Assembly: GCA_902781315.1 (NCBI GenBank)
Contig: CACZIT010000007.1
Location: forward strand, 40,942-104,941
DNA from: an uncultured Prevotellaceae bacterium
GTDB taxonomy: Bacteria; Bacteroidota; Bacteroidia; Bacteroidales; Bacteroidaceae
Direction: 5' to 3'
Length of the DNA: 64,000 bases
Below the pieces are notes generated by a model. It saw nothing but the letters and a program-made list of their open reading frames with translations, searched no databases and was not told the DNA's origin. This document shows positions 42,486 through 50,095 of this stretch, in pieces (position 1 is the stretch's first letter; the number at the start of each line of letters is the position of its first letter). The translations under genes and the position numbers were made by a program.

Positions 42486-42529
42486 CAAGGATGCAAGCAA
42501 GAAACATCAGATGCAGTCTTTGAAAGAAT

Positions 42530-42601
42530 GGTCGGTTCATCTAACGGTTAGGATACAAGATTCTCAATCTTGGCATAAGGGTTCGATTCCCTTACCGACT
42601 A
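42530..42601 (+). tRNA. tRNA-Glu (anticodon CTC)
   Basis: A 72-base tRNA. The acceptor stem GGTCGGT pairs with ACCGACT (ending in a G-T pair), the anticodon stem-loop is CAAGATTCTCAATCTTG with CTC at the centre, and the T-arm is AAGGGTTCGATTCCCTT. CCA is not encoded. It lies 44 bases after tRNA-Ser and is probably cut from the same transcript. Confidence 0.92.
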
Positions 42602-42605
42602 CAAA

Positions 42606-42641
42606 AAAGTCCGATGATTTTTCATCGGACTTTTTCTTTTT
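42606..42641 (+). terminator. Bidirectional terminator between the tRNAs and pyk
   Basis: AAAGTCCGATGA (42606-42617) pairs with TCATCGGACTTT (42622-42633), followed by TTCTTTTTT on the plus strand and a T-run on the minus strand, so it can end both the tRNA and pyk transcripts. Confidence 0.85.
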
Positions 42642-42664
42642 TATTAGTTTACTTCCCTAAGCCA

Positions 42665-44122
42665 CTATTCAATTCTATGGTCAGCATATTGAGGCAGATG
42701 GAAGAAATCAATGTTTTCAAACACACGTCTCACAGGATTGATTTCGAGGAAGGTAGTACCAGCAGCCAAGCCGAGATTACCACTCAGATAGGCAATCTTA
42801 TCATCCATCGTGACATATCCCTTTTGCTTCAACATGCGCAGAGCTGCGAGGAAGATGAACTCCGGCGACTTAGAGTCGTGCTGATAGATGGGTATCACGC
42901 CATAGCTGAGATTGAGCAGGCGCTGCGTCTTGTCGCGATAGCATATGGCCAGAATAGGCTTCGGACCACGGAATGAGGCCAAATAGCGCACCACCTCACC
43001 AGTCATCGAGTCGGCGATGATACCTGCTACACCCAAGCGGCGCGTAGAGTCGATGGCGGCATGAGCCAGGAACTCCTTCTGCGAACAGTTGGGTGACAGC
43101 GGAAGGTCGAAGTGGCTCAGTCGCTGGCGGTCCTTCTCAGCCTGTTCGGCAATAGTGGCCATCGTCTCGACTGCTTCGACAGGATACTTACCCGTGGCAG
43201 TCTCACCGGAAAGCATCAGCGCATCGGTGCGCATCTGGACAGCATTGGCGATGTCGGTCACCTCAGCACGCGTGGGGCGAGGCTGCGTAATCATGGAGTG
43301 CAGCATCTGCGTGGCCACGATTACAGGCTTGCGGGCATGCACACACTTGCTGATGATCTCGCGCTGGATACCAGGAATGCGTTCCAGCGGAATCTCGATG
43401 CCCAGGTCACCACGGGCAATCATGATACCATAGCTGGCCTCAATGATTTCATCAATATTATCGACACCCTCCTGGTTTTCTATCTTCGAAATAATCTTGA
43501 TGTCGCTGTTGTGTTCGTCCAGAATATCCTGCACAGCTTTTACGTCGGCTGCCGAACGAACGAAAGAATGAGCAATGAAATCTATGTCATTCTCAATTGC
43601 AAAGAGAATGTTCTTCCGGTCCTTTTCAGTGATGGCAGGCAGATCAATATGCACTCCAGGCACATTGACACTCTTGCGGGCTCCAAGTACGCCGTCATTC
43701 TCAACACGGGCGATAATCATAGGCCCAGTATTTTCCATAACAAGCATATCAAGGGCACCATCGTCAAAAAGAATATGGTCGCCTTCATGCACATCAAGAC
43801 AAAAATCCTTGTAGGACAGGTTGATGATGTCGTGAGTGGTTTCCATTTCCGGACGCCCGAATATCTTCACCACGTCGCCCGTCTTGTAGCTGATAGGCTC
43901 CTTCACGTTGGTAGAACGCACCTCGGGGCCTTTTGTGTCAATAAGGATTCCGATGTGAGATGATACGGCACGAACATTTTCTATAACGCGTTTCATTCCT
44001 TCCTGTGTAGCATGAGCAGTGTTCATACGAACGACGTTCATACCAGCAAAAAACAACGTACGCAGAAATTCCACATCACAACGGAAGTCGCTGATGGAAC
44101 ATACTATCTTTGTTTGTTTCAT
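42665..44122 (-). CDS. pyk: Pyruvate kinase
   Basis: Transfers phosphate from phosphoenolpyruvate to ADP. At 485 aa it is normal. The catalytic lysine is in IISKIENQEGVDN, followed by IMIARGDLGIEIP and the metal and substrate site ATQMLHSMITQPRPTRAEVTDIANAV and LSGETATGKYPVEAV. The N-terminal motif reads RMNTAHAT where many pyruvate kinases have RxNFSHG. The start MKQTKIVCSISD is preferred over an upstream ATG in the intergenic hairpin region. It follows the nitroreductase gene by 42 bases. Confidence 0.95.
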   Translation of the reverse strand: MKQTKIVCSISDFRCDVEFLRTLFFAGMNVVRMNTAHATQEGMKRVIENVRAVSSHIGILIDTKGPEVRSTNVKEPISYKTGDVVKIFGRPEMETTHDIINLSYKDFCLDVHEGDHILFDDGALDMLVMENTGPMIIARVENDGVLGARKSVNVPGVHIDLPAITEKDRKNILFAIENDIDFIAHSFVRSAADVKAVQDILDEHNSDIKIISKIENQEGVDNIDEIIEASYGIMIARGDLGIEIPLERIPGIQREIISKCVHARKPVIVATQMLHSMITQPRPTRAEVTDIANAVQMRTDALMLSGETATGKYPVEAVETMATIAEQAEKDRQRLSHFDLPLSPNCSQKEFLAHAAIDSTRRLGVAGIIADSMTGEVVRYLASFRGPKPILAICYRDKTQRLLNLSYGVIPIYQHDSKSPEFIFLAALRMLKQKGYVTMDDKIAYLSGNLGLAAGTTFLEINPVRRVFENIDFFHLPQYADHRIE

Positions 44123-44164
44123 AATAATATTTATGAGATTACCGGGGAGATTCCCCATTCATAT

Positions 44165-44785
44165 TTATTTACCTACAGGGTGATTGAGCATGGGAATCTG
44201 GGTGTCAGAGAGATGAAGCTCACGCACCAAGGCATCGTGTTCCATCGTGGCTCTGGCCACAGTTTTCAGTCCCATTGCCGTGCAGATGAGGTAGATGTTC
44301 TCGGAGACATAACCTGCATCCATAGCACCGAGGTCTCGCTTGTTGTGCACCTTTGAAATGTCGCTGACCAAAACAAGGCTCACGGGTGCTTTGGCAGAAA
44401 ACTCCTGCCGGCTGGCAACAGCTTTGCGCAGGTCGAGAGCCGACACACGGGTCAACGAATTTTCAACCGCATTATAGAGCCAGGCACCATCTGCCCTACA
44501 CACGAAAACCATAATGTCCTGAGCGTTGATGGCCGACGGGGCGGTAATCTTCTTGCTTGCAGGACGATTGATGCCGCAAGCAGCCCAAAGCACGTTCGAC
44601 AGTTCCTGATCAGTAAGATCTACGTCAGCATATTCACGCTCCGACTGACGCTGCATCAGCACATCGACAAGCGAAAACTTATTAACCTTCTTATCCCACT
44701 GGGGAGCGGGCAACTGGATTTTTTGTTGTGCCACCGCACTCATGCTGAAAAGTGCCACGATGGCAAGGGCGAAATACTTTTTCAT
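44165..44785 (-). CDS. Exported SagB-type nitroreductase-family protein
   Basis: A 206-residue FMN-dependent oxidoreductase fold, with a cleavable signal peptide (1-19, cleavage after VAQ). QRQSEREYADVDLTDQELSNVLWAACGINRP is the hallmark N-terminal block of the SagB/ThcOx group. PSAINAQDIMVFV and GAMDAGYVSENIYLICTAMGL complete the fold. In this group it more likely oxidises or reduces a small molecule than makes azoline peptides; no peptide-precursor or cyclodehydratase gene is nearby. It starts 11 bases after the large BNR_4/LamG gene. A triloop hairpin GGGGA-GAT-TCCCC (44143-44155) follows it. Confidence 0.85.
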   Translation of the reverse strand: MKKYFALAIVALFSMSAVAQQKIQLPAPQWDKKVNKFSLVDVLMQRQSEREYADVDLTDQELSNVLWAACGINRPASKKITAPSAINAQDIMVFVCRADGAWLYNAVENSLTRVSALDLRKAVASRQEFSAKAPVSLVLVSDISKVHNKRDLGAMDAGYVSENIYLICTAMGLKTVARATMEHDALVRELHLSDTQIPMLNHPVGK

Positions 44786-44796
44786 TGTTCTAAAGT

Positions 44797-47658
44797 TTAG
44801 TGTACGATAATTTTCTGTCCTTGAGTAATATATAAGCCTGGCTTCATGTTGTGAAGACCATCAGCATACATCCGACGGCCACAAACATCATAAACGCTCC
44901 CGTCTTTCCAGACCGGGTTCGTTTCATTCAGTCCCTTCACAGCAGTTATATCCGACTGGATTTGATTGATTTCTTCCTTCGTCAATGCTATATCATAAAG
45001 CCGGAAGCCGCCTATGGTGCCTGCAAAATCCTGATTGTCAGCTTTCACACTGCTATCCCACCACTGCGTACGGCCGATATAGTTGCGGGAATCTGAGTTG
45101 TTTTCCACCAGCTGATAAGGTTCCGACTGATTGTTGGTTCCTGAGGCATCAAGTTTTCCGTCGATGTAGATACAGGTCTTTTTCGTTGCAGCATCGAAAG
45201 TAACGGCCAGCTGATAATCTTGATTGGTCTTGAGCGACGTTTTACCGTTGACCATCGTCGTAGTGCCACCGTTATATTTAATGCCTGCCGATAGTTGGTT
45301 GGCACGCAAGAAGACACTATTACCGGAACTCGAACCAAAGTCATAGAGGCGAGGCTGACCCGTAAGGCGTTTGACATTGGCAGAGAGCAGGAAGGTGTAG
45401 GAGCGAAGTCCATCCAAGAGTCCTTCGGGTGCATGCTCGTATTTGTTCGTACTGAACCCTGTTGCCGTATTGCGCGTGAGATCAATGGTTTCATCATGCT
45501 GATAACGGAGATTATTGTTTATGTCACGTGGATGAACGGTCACGTTCCACGTCTTGCTGGTACTGTACGACTTGCCATGAGGGATGAAGGTCGTAAGTTT
45601 TACTACAGTCTCCGTCTCCGGGAGCGTCACCAAACCGCTGGTCGAGATCACGTCCTCACGATCTGACCGCCACGCCAATTCTTTTCCATTCACAGTCTTG
45701 CTTGGCAGAACAATATCCGTATAGACATCAGCTGACACGGAAATGGGTTCCAGCTGGCCTTCTTCAAGGCTCATCTCCAAGAAACTGATGCCTACACTGC
45801 TGTCGTAGACGCGATAGTTGTACAGTTTTCCCTTGAAACCACCAATTGTAATCTTATCGAGCATCAGTCCTTCTACCTCAAAGCGCTGGTCGATCAGTCC
45901 ATTGCGGTAGATAGTGAGGAGTCGGGTTGCCTTGTCGTATTGAATGGCAGTATTAAAGAGCCCATGCTTCGTCATATACGACTTGCCGTCGGTACCCGTC
46001 GACTCCGTCTTCCACGCATCCGAGGTGCAGAGCATGTTCTCACTGCTGTAAGTCTTTCCATCGATAATGACGTAGGGCTTCAGCGTTTTTTTGTCGACTC
46101 CATACTCCATATTTCCCATCGAAAGCATCACCCCGCCGTAGGCATTCGCGTCGAGACTCCAATTCAGAAGAATGGTAAACTCATCGGCATCGCGGAACTT
46201 TCCATGTTCCCACGGATCAATCAGATAGTTGTCCTCAGGCGTCACCTCCACATTAGGCGATTCGTTGCACAACGGTGCCAACGAAGGATAGTCGCCTGCT
46301 GCAAACTCGCAATTCATCCGAATACTGGTGGGATAGCCACTTGGATAGTTCTTGTTCACCATCCAATAATAGTAGTCGCCATTCATCCACAACAATCTCA
46401 GCTTCGACTGATCCGCACCAGGCATTACGAACGGACGCATGTTGTTTTTCTGCGAATTGCGCGTAACTTGCTCTGAACCAGCCACCTTTCCATCGTCACC
46501 GACCGTGTATTTCCAAATCTCATAGACGCCGTCTTTGTTGTAGACGCCATTCTTCGTGGGAATAGAAAGATAGAGGTCGTTGGTGTTGGCGGGATCAATG
46601 GCCATTCCTCCCGAATAACACCGTTCCGTGGAGTTCCAGTTTTGATGGAAAGCATGTCCGGCATATTGCACCCACGTGCGCTGCCATTCCGAACCCGTCC
46701 AGCGACCATACCAATAGACATGACTGGTCTTGGCATCGTCAATATGAGTGAAAGCGATGACTGGCCGTTCATCCTTGTCGAGCGATATCTGCCAGACCCA
46801 ATTGCGAATGTTGTTGGTGTTGTCAACGATTGTTGAGGGATAACTATTGGCATAGCCCGTTGTCTTGTTCACGTTGAATGTGCCGTTTTTCACGATGCTT
46901 AGCTGCTTGCCATTGATATCGCGCAGGATGGGACCATTACCCTTGTTGATATCAATCACGTTGAAATAGAGCCAGTTAGGCTGTTCGTTGTCAGGATGGC
47001 CCGTGGTATAGCAAAGATAAATCTTGTCTTTACCATTGCTGTGATATTTGGCATAGGGACGTGCTCCGGTAGATTGCACGATTTGCTTTGGGCCAAAGTC
47101 GAAGCGACAATTGTCGTCGGCATCAGGCATGGTCAGGCGGGCTATTGTGGGATGCCAGTTGATGCCTCGCCAGCAGAGGTAGATGTGTTCCGGATCGTCG
47201 CTCATGATGAAAGGCGAAGGATAGGTGGTATTATTGGCCGTTGCAAGATACTTCTCCTCGCCTAACTGGGTGATGTCGAGCGGTTTGCGTGAGATGCGAT
47301 ACCATATCTTTGCCTCATCGGTGTGACGGGTATAGAAAATCATGATGCGCTCGTCGGGCAACACCAGGAAAGTAGGATTGTTGTGGTCGTCGGGCTGGAA
47401 ATAGCTGCGCACGAGCACCTCTTCCTTGCTCTCAACCCCATCCTGGCCGACCTTCATCTGCGCTGCCTTCACGTTTCCGTGAACGTCGATGTAGCCCACG
47501 TAGGCTACACCTTTATAATATAACGCGCGCGAATCGGCAAACCAGCACCATGCGCCTTCGTCGGACACGACAGTACCCTCATAGCTATCCGCTTCTTGAG
47601 CTACTACAGGAATGGCTGCAGACAGAAGCACAAATACACTCAACAACAGTTTCTTCAT
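44797..47658 (-). CDS. Large exported BNR_4 propeller protein with two LamG-like domains; candidate polysaccharide-active enzyme
   Basis: A 953-residue exported protein (signal peptide 1-20). The N-terminal region (about 30-440) opens with DEGAWCWFADSRALYYKGVAYVGYID, the pattern of the BNR_4 beta-propeller family, some members of which are ulvan or related polysaccharide lyases. Two concanavalin-like/LamG domains follow (about 470-625 and 735-910, the latter with KTSLKTNQDYQLAVTF and IYIDGKLDASG). The end, VYDVCGRRMYADGLHNMKPGLYITQGQKIIVH, resembles the short beta-strand C-terminus carried by many Prevotella surface proteins. I chose MKKLLLSVFVLL as start because upstream codons run toward the promoter. 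Substrate unknown. Confidence 0.75.
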   Translation of the reverse strand: MKKLLLSVFVLLSAAIPVVAQEADSYEGTVVSDEGAWCWFADSRALYYKGVAYVGYIDVHGNVKAAQMKVGQDGVESKEEVLVRSYFQPDDHNNPTFLVLPDERIMIFYTRHTDEAKIWYRISRKPLDITQLGEEKYLATANNTTYPSPFIMSDDPEHIYLCWRGINWHPTIARLTMPDADDNCRFDFGPKQIVQSTGARPYAKYHSNGKDKIYLCYTTGHPDNEQPNWLYFNVIDINKGNGPILRDINGKQLSIVKNGTFNVNKTTGYANSYPSTIVDNTNNIRNWVWQISLDKDERPVIAFTHIDDAKTSHVYWYGRWTGSEWQRTWVQYAGHAFHQNWNSTERCYSGGMAIDPANTNDLYLSIPTKNGVYNKDGVYEIWKYTVGDDGKVAGSEQVTRNSQKNNMRPFVMPGADQSKLRLLWMNGDYYYWMVNKNYPSGYPTSIRMNCEFAAGDYPSLAPLCNESPNVEVTPEDNYLIDPWEHGKFRDADEFTILLNWSLDANAYGGVMLSMGNMEYGVDKKTLKPYVIIDGKTYSSENMLCTSDAWKTESTGTDGKSYMTKHGLFNTAIQYDKATRLLTIYRNGLIDQRFEVEGLMLDKITIGGFKGKLYNYRVYDSSVGISFLEMSLEEGQLEPISVSADVYTDIVLPSKTVNGKELAWRSDREDVISTSGLVTLPETETVVKLTTFIPHGKSYSTSKTWNVTVHPRDINNNLRYQHDETIDLTRNTATGFSTNKYEHAPEGLLDGLRSYTFLLSANVKRLTGQPRLYDFGSSSGNSVFLRANQLSAGIKYNGGTTTMVNGKTSLKTNQDYQLAVTFDAATKKTCIYIDGKLDASGTNNQSEPYQLVENNSDSRNYIGRTQWWDSSVKADNQDFAGTIGGFRLYDIALTKEEINQIQSDITAVKGLNETNPVWKDGSVYDVCGRRMYADGLHNMKPGLYITQGQKIIVH

Positions 47659-47694
47659 AATAATAATTATTATTAAATCTTTACCTATTTCGTG

Positions 47695-47702
47695 CAAAGA
47701 TA
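47695..47702 (-). promoter_or_regulatory. -7 promoter element (TATCTTTG) for the BNR_4/LamG gene
   Basis: TAnnTTTG on the minus strand, 36 bases before the chosen ATG at 47658. Confidence 0.6.
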
Positions 47703-47760
47703 CAAATAAGTAAGCAAAATACAAAATAAAAAAGGTTTTTTACCAGTAAAATGAGTTATT

Positions 47761-47795
47761 TTGGTCGGCAAAATAAGTCAAATTGGTCGGCAAAA
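47761..47795 (-). promoter_or_regulatory. Direct repeat TTGGTCGGCAAAA x2, candidate operator
   Basis: Identical 13-mers at 47761-47773 and 47783-47795, 22 bases apart (two helical turns). They lie about 60-95 bases upstream of the BNR_4/LamG -7 element and next to the dinB stop. This suits an activator site. Confidence 0.45.
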
Positions 47796-47799
47796 CAAC

Positions 47800-48888
47800 T
47801 TAATTTGCATCAAAATCAAGCCAGCCTTCTTCCCAAACAGCACCGTCGAGCGTTTCTTCCGACATCGAGGAATGGGAAACGGAGAGCCCCAGCAGGCGAA
47901 TGGGACGCTGGGAAGAGAAGTCGACCTCGCCCAACAGTTTCTTTGCCAACGGCAGAATCTCGTCCTTTGTCTTCAGGATGGAGGAAGAAGAGAGGCTGCG
48001 CGTGATCTGGACAAAATCGAAGTATTTCACCTTCAGCGTCAATGTGCGGCCTTCAAAACCCGACTTTTCGATGCGACGAACCAATTCGAGAACCGTATTA
48101 TAAAGTTCTATGAGCACAGCCGAACGGCTGCCAAGATCGGAGAGGAATGTCTGTTCGCATCCCACCGACTTTCTCTCTCGTTCAACGATAACCTCACGTT
48201 CGTCAATACCACGGGCGAACTGATAATAGGCAGGGCCCGCCTTGCCAAACACATCTGTGAGATGCTGCAACGAAACCTCACGCAACTGGGCCCCATTGAA
48301 GATGCCCATCTTGTGCATGCGCTCTGCCGTTTTGGGCCCTACTCCCCAGAAACGCTCTATGGGCAGCTGGGCGATGAAATCCTGCGCACGGTCGGGATGA
48401 ATGACATAGATGCCATCGGGCTTCCTGTAGTCTGAAGCAATCTTGGCCAGGAACTTGTTGTAGCTGACGCCGGCCGATGCCGTCAGCCCCGTGCGCTCAC
48501 GAATCTTCTGCTTGATGGACATCGCGATGTCTTGGGCAAGTTCAATGCCCATCTTGTTTTCGGTAACATCCAAGAAAGCTTCGTCCAGCGAAAGCGGTTC
48601 AACCAAATCGGTGTATTCGTGGAACACCTCATGCACCTGCCTCGACACCTCCTTATAGATATGGAAATGAGGCTGAACCACGATGAGTCCAGGGCAGCGA
48701 CGCTTGGCTACAACAATGGATTGCGCCGAATGCACACCATAGGGACGGGCCTCATAGCTGGCCGTCGACACCACGCCACGCTCGCCGTCGAAGCCCACAG
48801 CAATAGGCTTGCCGCGCAGCTCCGGACGGTCCCTCTGCTCAACCGATGCAAAGAACGCATCCATGTCTATATGAATGATTTTACGCAT
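47800..48888 (-). CDS. dinB: DNA polymerase IV
   Basis: A Y-family translesion polymerase, 362 aa. The catalytic carboxylates are in IHIDMDAFFASVEQR (near residues 6-8) and SLDEAFLDVT (near 100). A helix-hairpin-helix segment FWGVGPKTAERMHKMGIF and a C-terminal little-finger domain follow. No canonical beta-clamp motif is obvious at the very C-terminus, which ends WEEGWLDFDAN. The -7 element lies 10 bases before the ATG, so the leader should be extremely short. No SOS box could be defined. Confidence 0.95.
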   Translation of the reverse strand: MRKIIHIDMDAFFASVEQRDRPELRGKPIAVGFDGERGVVSTASYEARPYGVHSAQSIVVAKRRCPGLIVVQPHFHIYKEVSRQVHEVFHEYTDLVEPLSLDEAFLDVTENKMGIELAQDIAMSIKQKIRERTGLTASAGVSYNKFLAKIASDYRKPDGIYVIHPDRAQDFIAQLPIERFWGVGPKTAERMHKMGIFNGAQLREVSLQHLTDVFGKAGPAYYQFARGIDEREVIVERERKSVGCEQTFLSDLGSRSAVLIELYNTVLELVRRIEKSGFEGRTLTLKVKYFDFVQITRSLSSSSILKTKDEILPLAKKLLGEVDFSSQRPIRLLGLSVSHSSMSEETLDGAVWEEGWLDFDAN

Positions 48889-48898
48889 GATGGTGGTG

Positions 48899-48906
48899 CA
48901 AAGTTA
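48899..48906 (-). promoter_or_regulatory. -7 promoter element (TAACTTTG) for dinB
   Basis: TAnnTTTG on the minus strand, 10 bases before the dinB ATG; near-leaderless. Confidence 0.5.
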
Positions 48907-48949
48907 GTAAAAAACGTCGAAAAAACTTGCACCATTCATTTTTTTTCTC

Positions 48950-48957
48950 TATATTTG
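48950..48957 (+). promoter_or_regulatory. -7 promoter element (TATATTTG) for the DUF4332 gene
   Basis: TAnnTTTG, 57 bases before the ATG at 49015. Confidence 0.5.
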
Positions 48958-49014
48958 CCCATTGAAATCGATCATCCTTAAAAATTTATTTATTAACTAA
49001 ACAACATTAAACTT

Positions 49015-49422
49015 ATGGCTTACAAAATTATTGACGTCGAGGGAATCGGCGAAGTTTACTCAAAGAAACTGATTGATGCAGGCATCAATACCGTAGAAGA
49101 ACTACTTGAAAAGGGCTGCAAGCCCGCCGGACGCAAAGAACTCGAAGAGGCTACAGGCATCGCCGGCAAGCTCATCCTCACATGGTGCAACCACGCTGAC
49201 CTGATGCGCATCAACGGTGTAGGTCCCCAGTTCTCCGAGCTGCTCGAAGCTGCTGGCGTAGACACAGTGAAGGAGTTCCGCCATCGCGTACCTGCCAACC
49301 TCCAGCCCAAGCTTGAAGAAATCAATGAGCAGAAGCACCTGGTAGGTCGTGTTCCGAGCCTGAAGGAAGTCGAAAAAATGATTGAGCAGGCTAAGGAGTT
49401 AGAGCCGAAAATGGAATACTAA
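49015..49422 (+). CDS. DUF4332 helix-hairpin-helix protein
   Basis: A 135-residue soluble protein composed of helix-hairpin-helix repeats: VEGIGEVYSKKLIDAGINTVEELLEKG (about 8-34) and RINGVGPQFSELLEAAGVDTVKEF (about 64-87). The same pattern occurs in RuvA and the C-terminus of topoisomerases, so it probably binds DNA or RNA without sequence preference. The family is annotated DUF4332 and has no agreed function. It stands alone with its own promoter and a strong terminator. Confidence 0.88.
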   Translation: MAYKIIDVEGIGEVYSKKLIDAGINTVEELLEKGCKPAGRKELEEATGIAGKLILTWCNHADLMRINGVGPQFSELLEAAGVDTVKEFRHRVPANLQPKLEEINEQKHLVGRVPSLKEVEKMIEQAKELEPKMEY

Positions 49423-49452
49423 ACAGCATCCTTTTTGCTGATGAACAATGCG

Positions 49453-49487
49453 AAGGGTGTGCCAAAATCGTCGTTTGGCACACCCTT
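49453..49487 (+). terminator. Terminator after the DUF4332 gene
   Basis: AAGGGTGTGCCAAA (49453-49466), loop ATCGTCG, TTTGGCACACCCTT (49474-49487): a perfect 14-bp stem followed by ATTGGTGTTATTT. Confidence 0.8.
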
Positions 49488-49565
49488 ATTGGTGTTATTT
49501 ACCCTTTTATCACACTTTTTCAGCAAAAAAATTCAAATAAATTTTCAAATCTCTCGAAAAACTCG

Positions 49566-49573
49566 TATCTTTG
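49566..49573 (+). promoter_or_regulatory. -7 promoter element (TATCTTTG) for the HU gene
   Basis: TAnnTTTG, 47 bases before the ATG at 49621. Confidence 0.6.
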
Positions 49574-49620
49574 CAACCCAAAACTGACAAGTATTTAAGA
49601 AGTTAGCAGAAAAAAGACAA

Positions 49621-49896
49621 ATGACAAAGGCAGATATCATTAACGAAATCACCGAAACCACCGGCCTGCAGAAACGCGACGTGGCCGTAGTTGTCGAGGG
49701 CTTCATGGAGGCTATCAAGAACAGCCTGTTGCAGAAGCGTGAGAATGTTTACCTGCGTGGCTTTGGAAGCTTCATCGTGAAGCACCGTGCCGCCAAGACA
49801 GCACGCAACATCCAGAAGAATACGACTATCACCATTGAAGCTCACGACCAGCCGAGCTTCAAGCCCGCCAAGAGCTTCATCGAACAGATGAAGTAA
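49621..49896 (+). CDS. HU/IHF-family DNA-binding protein
   Basis: A 91-residue nucleoid protein that bends DNA as a dimer. TKADIINEITETTGLQKRDVAVVVEGFMEAI forms the helical body; the DNA-embracing arms begin at VYLRGFGSFIVKHRAAKTARNIQ, and the C-terminal FKPAKSFIEQMK is typical. Length and motifs fit HU rather than the longer HU-like gene at the right end. It is followed 57 bases later by the 29-aa basic protein and rng. Confidence 0.95.
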   Translation: MTKADIINEITETTGLQKRDVAVVVEGFMEAIKNSLLQKRENVYLRGFGSFIVKHRAAKTARNIQKNTTITIEAHDQPSFKPAKSFIEQMK

Positions 49897-49953
49897 TTGC
49901 TTGCGATACATTGGAAATCTGAGTTATTAACAATTATAAATTATTTAACAACT

Positions 49954-50043
49954 ATGCCAAACGGTAAAAAGAAAAAAGGCCACAAGATGGCCACGCATAA
50001 GCGTAAGAAGAGACTGCGCAAGAACAGACATAAGAGCAAGTAA
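49954..50043 (+). CDS. 29-residue very basic protein (AURKAIP1/COX24-like, probably ribosome-associated)
   Basis: MPNGKKKKGHKMATHKRKKR and a further LRKNRHKSK: about 60 percent Lys, Arg or His. The KRKKRLRKNRHK core resembles the C-terminal motif of AURKAIP1/COX24 proteins (mitochondrial mS38), small basic relatives of which are ribosomal in some bacteria. It lies between the HU gene and rng, and its placement before an RNA-processing enzyme suits a ribosome or rRNA role. Shorter than most gene callers accept, but clearly protein-like and in a conserved setting. Confidence 0.75.
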   Translation: MPNGKKKKGHKMATHKRKKRLRKNRHKSK

Positions 50044-50095
50044 AAGAAACTGAATGGTCTGTTCCGAATACAGCTAAGTACAAGGAGTTAAAGAA

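Noticed and set aside
44165-44785. Azoline-peptide (SagB-type toxin) biosynthesis locus
   Set aside because: Only the nitroreductase-like gene is present and it has a signal peptide; there is no precursor peptide or YcaO gene nearby.
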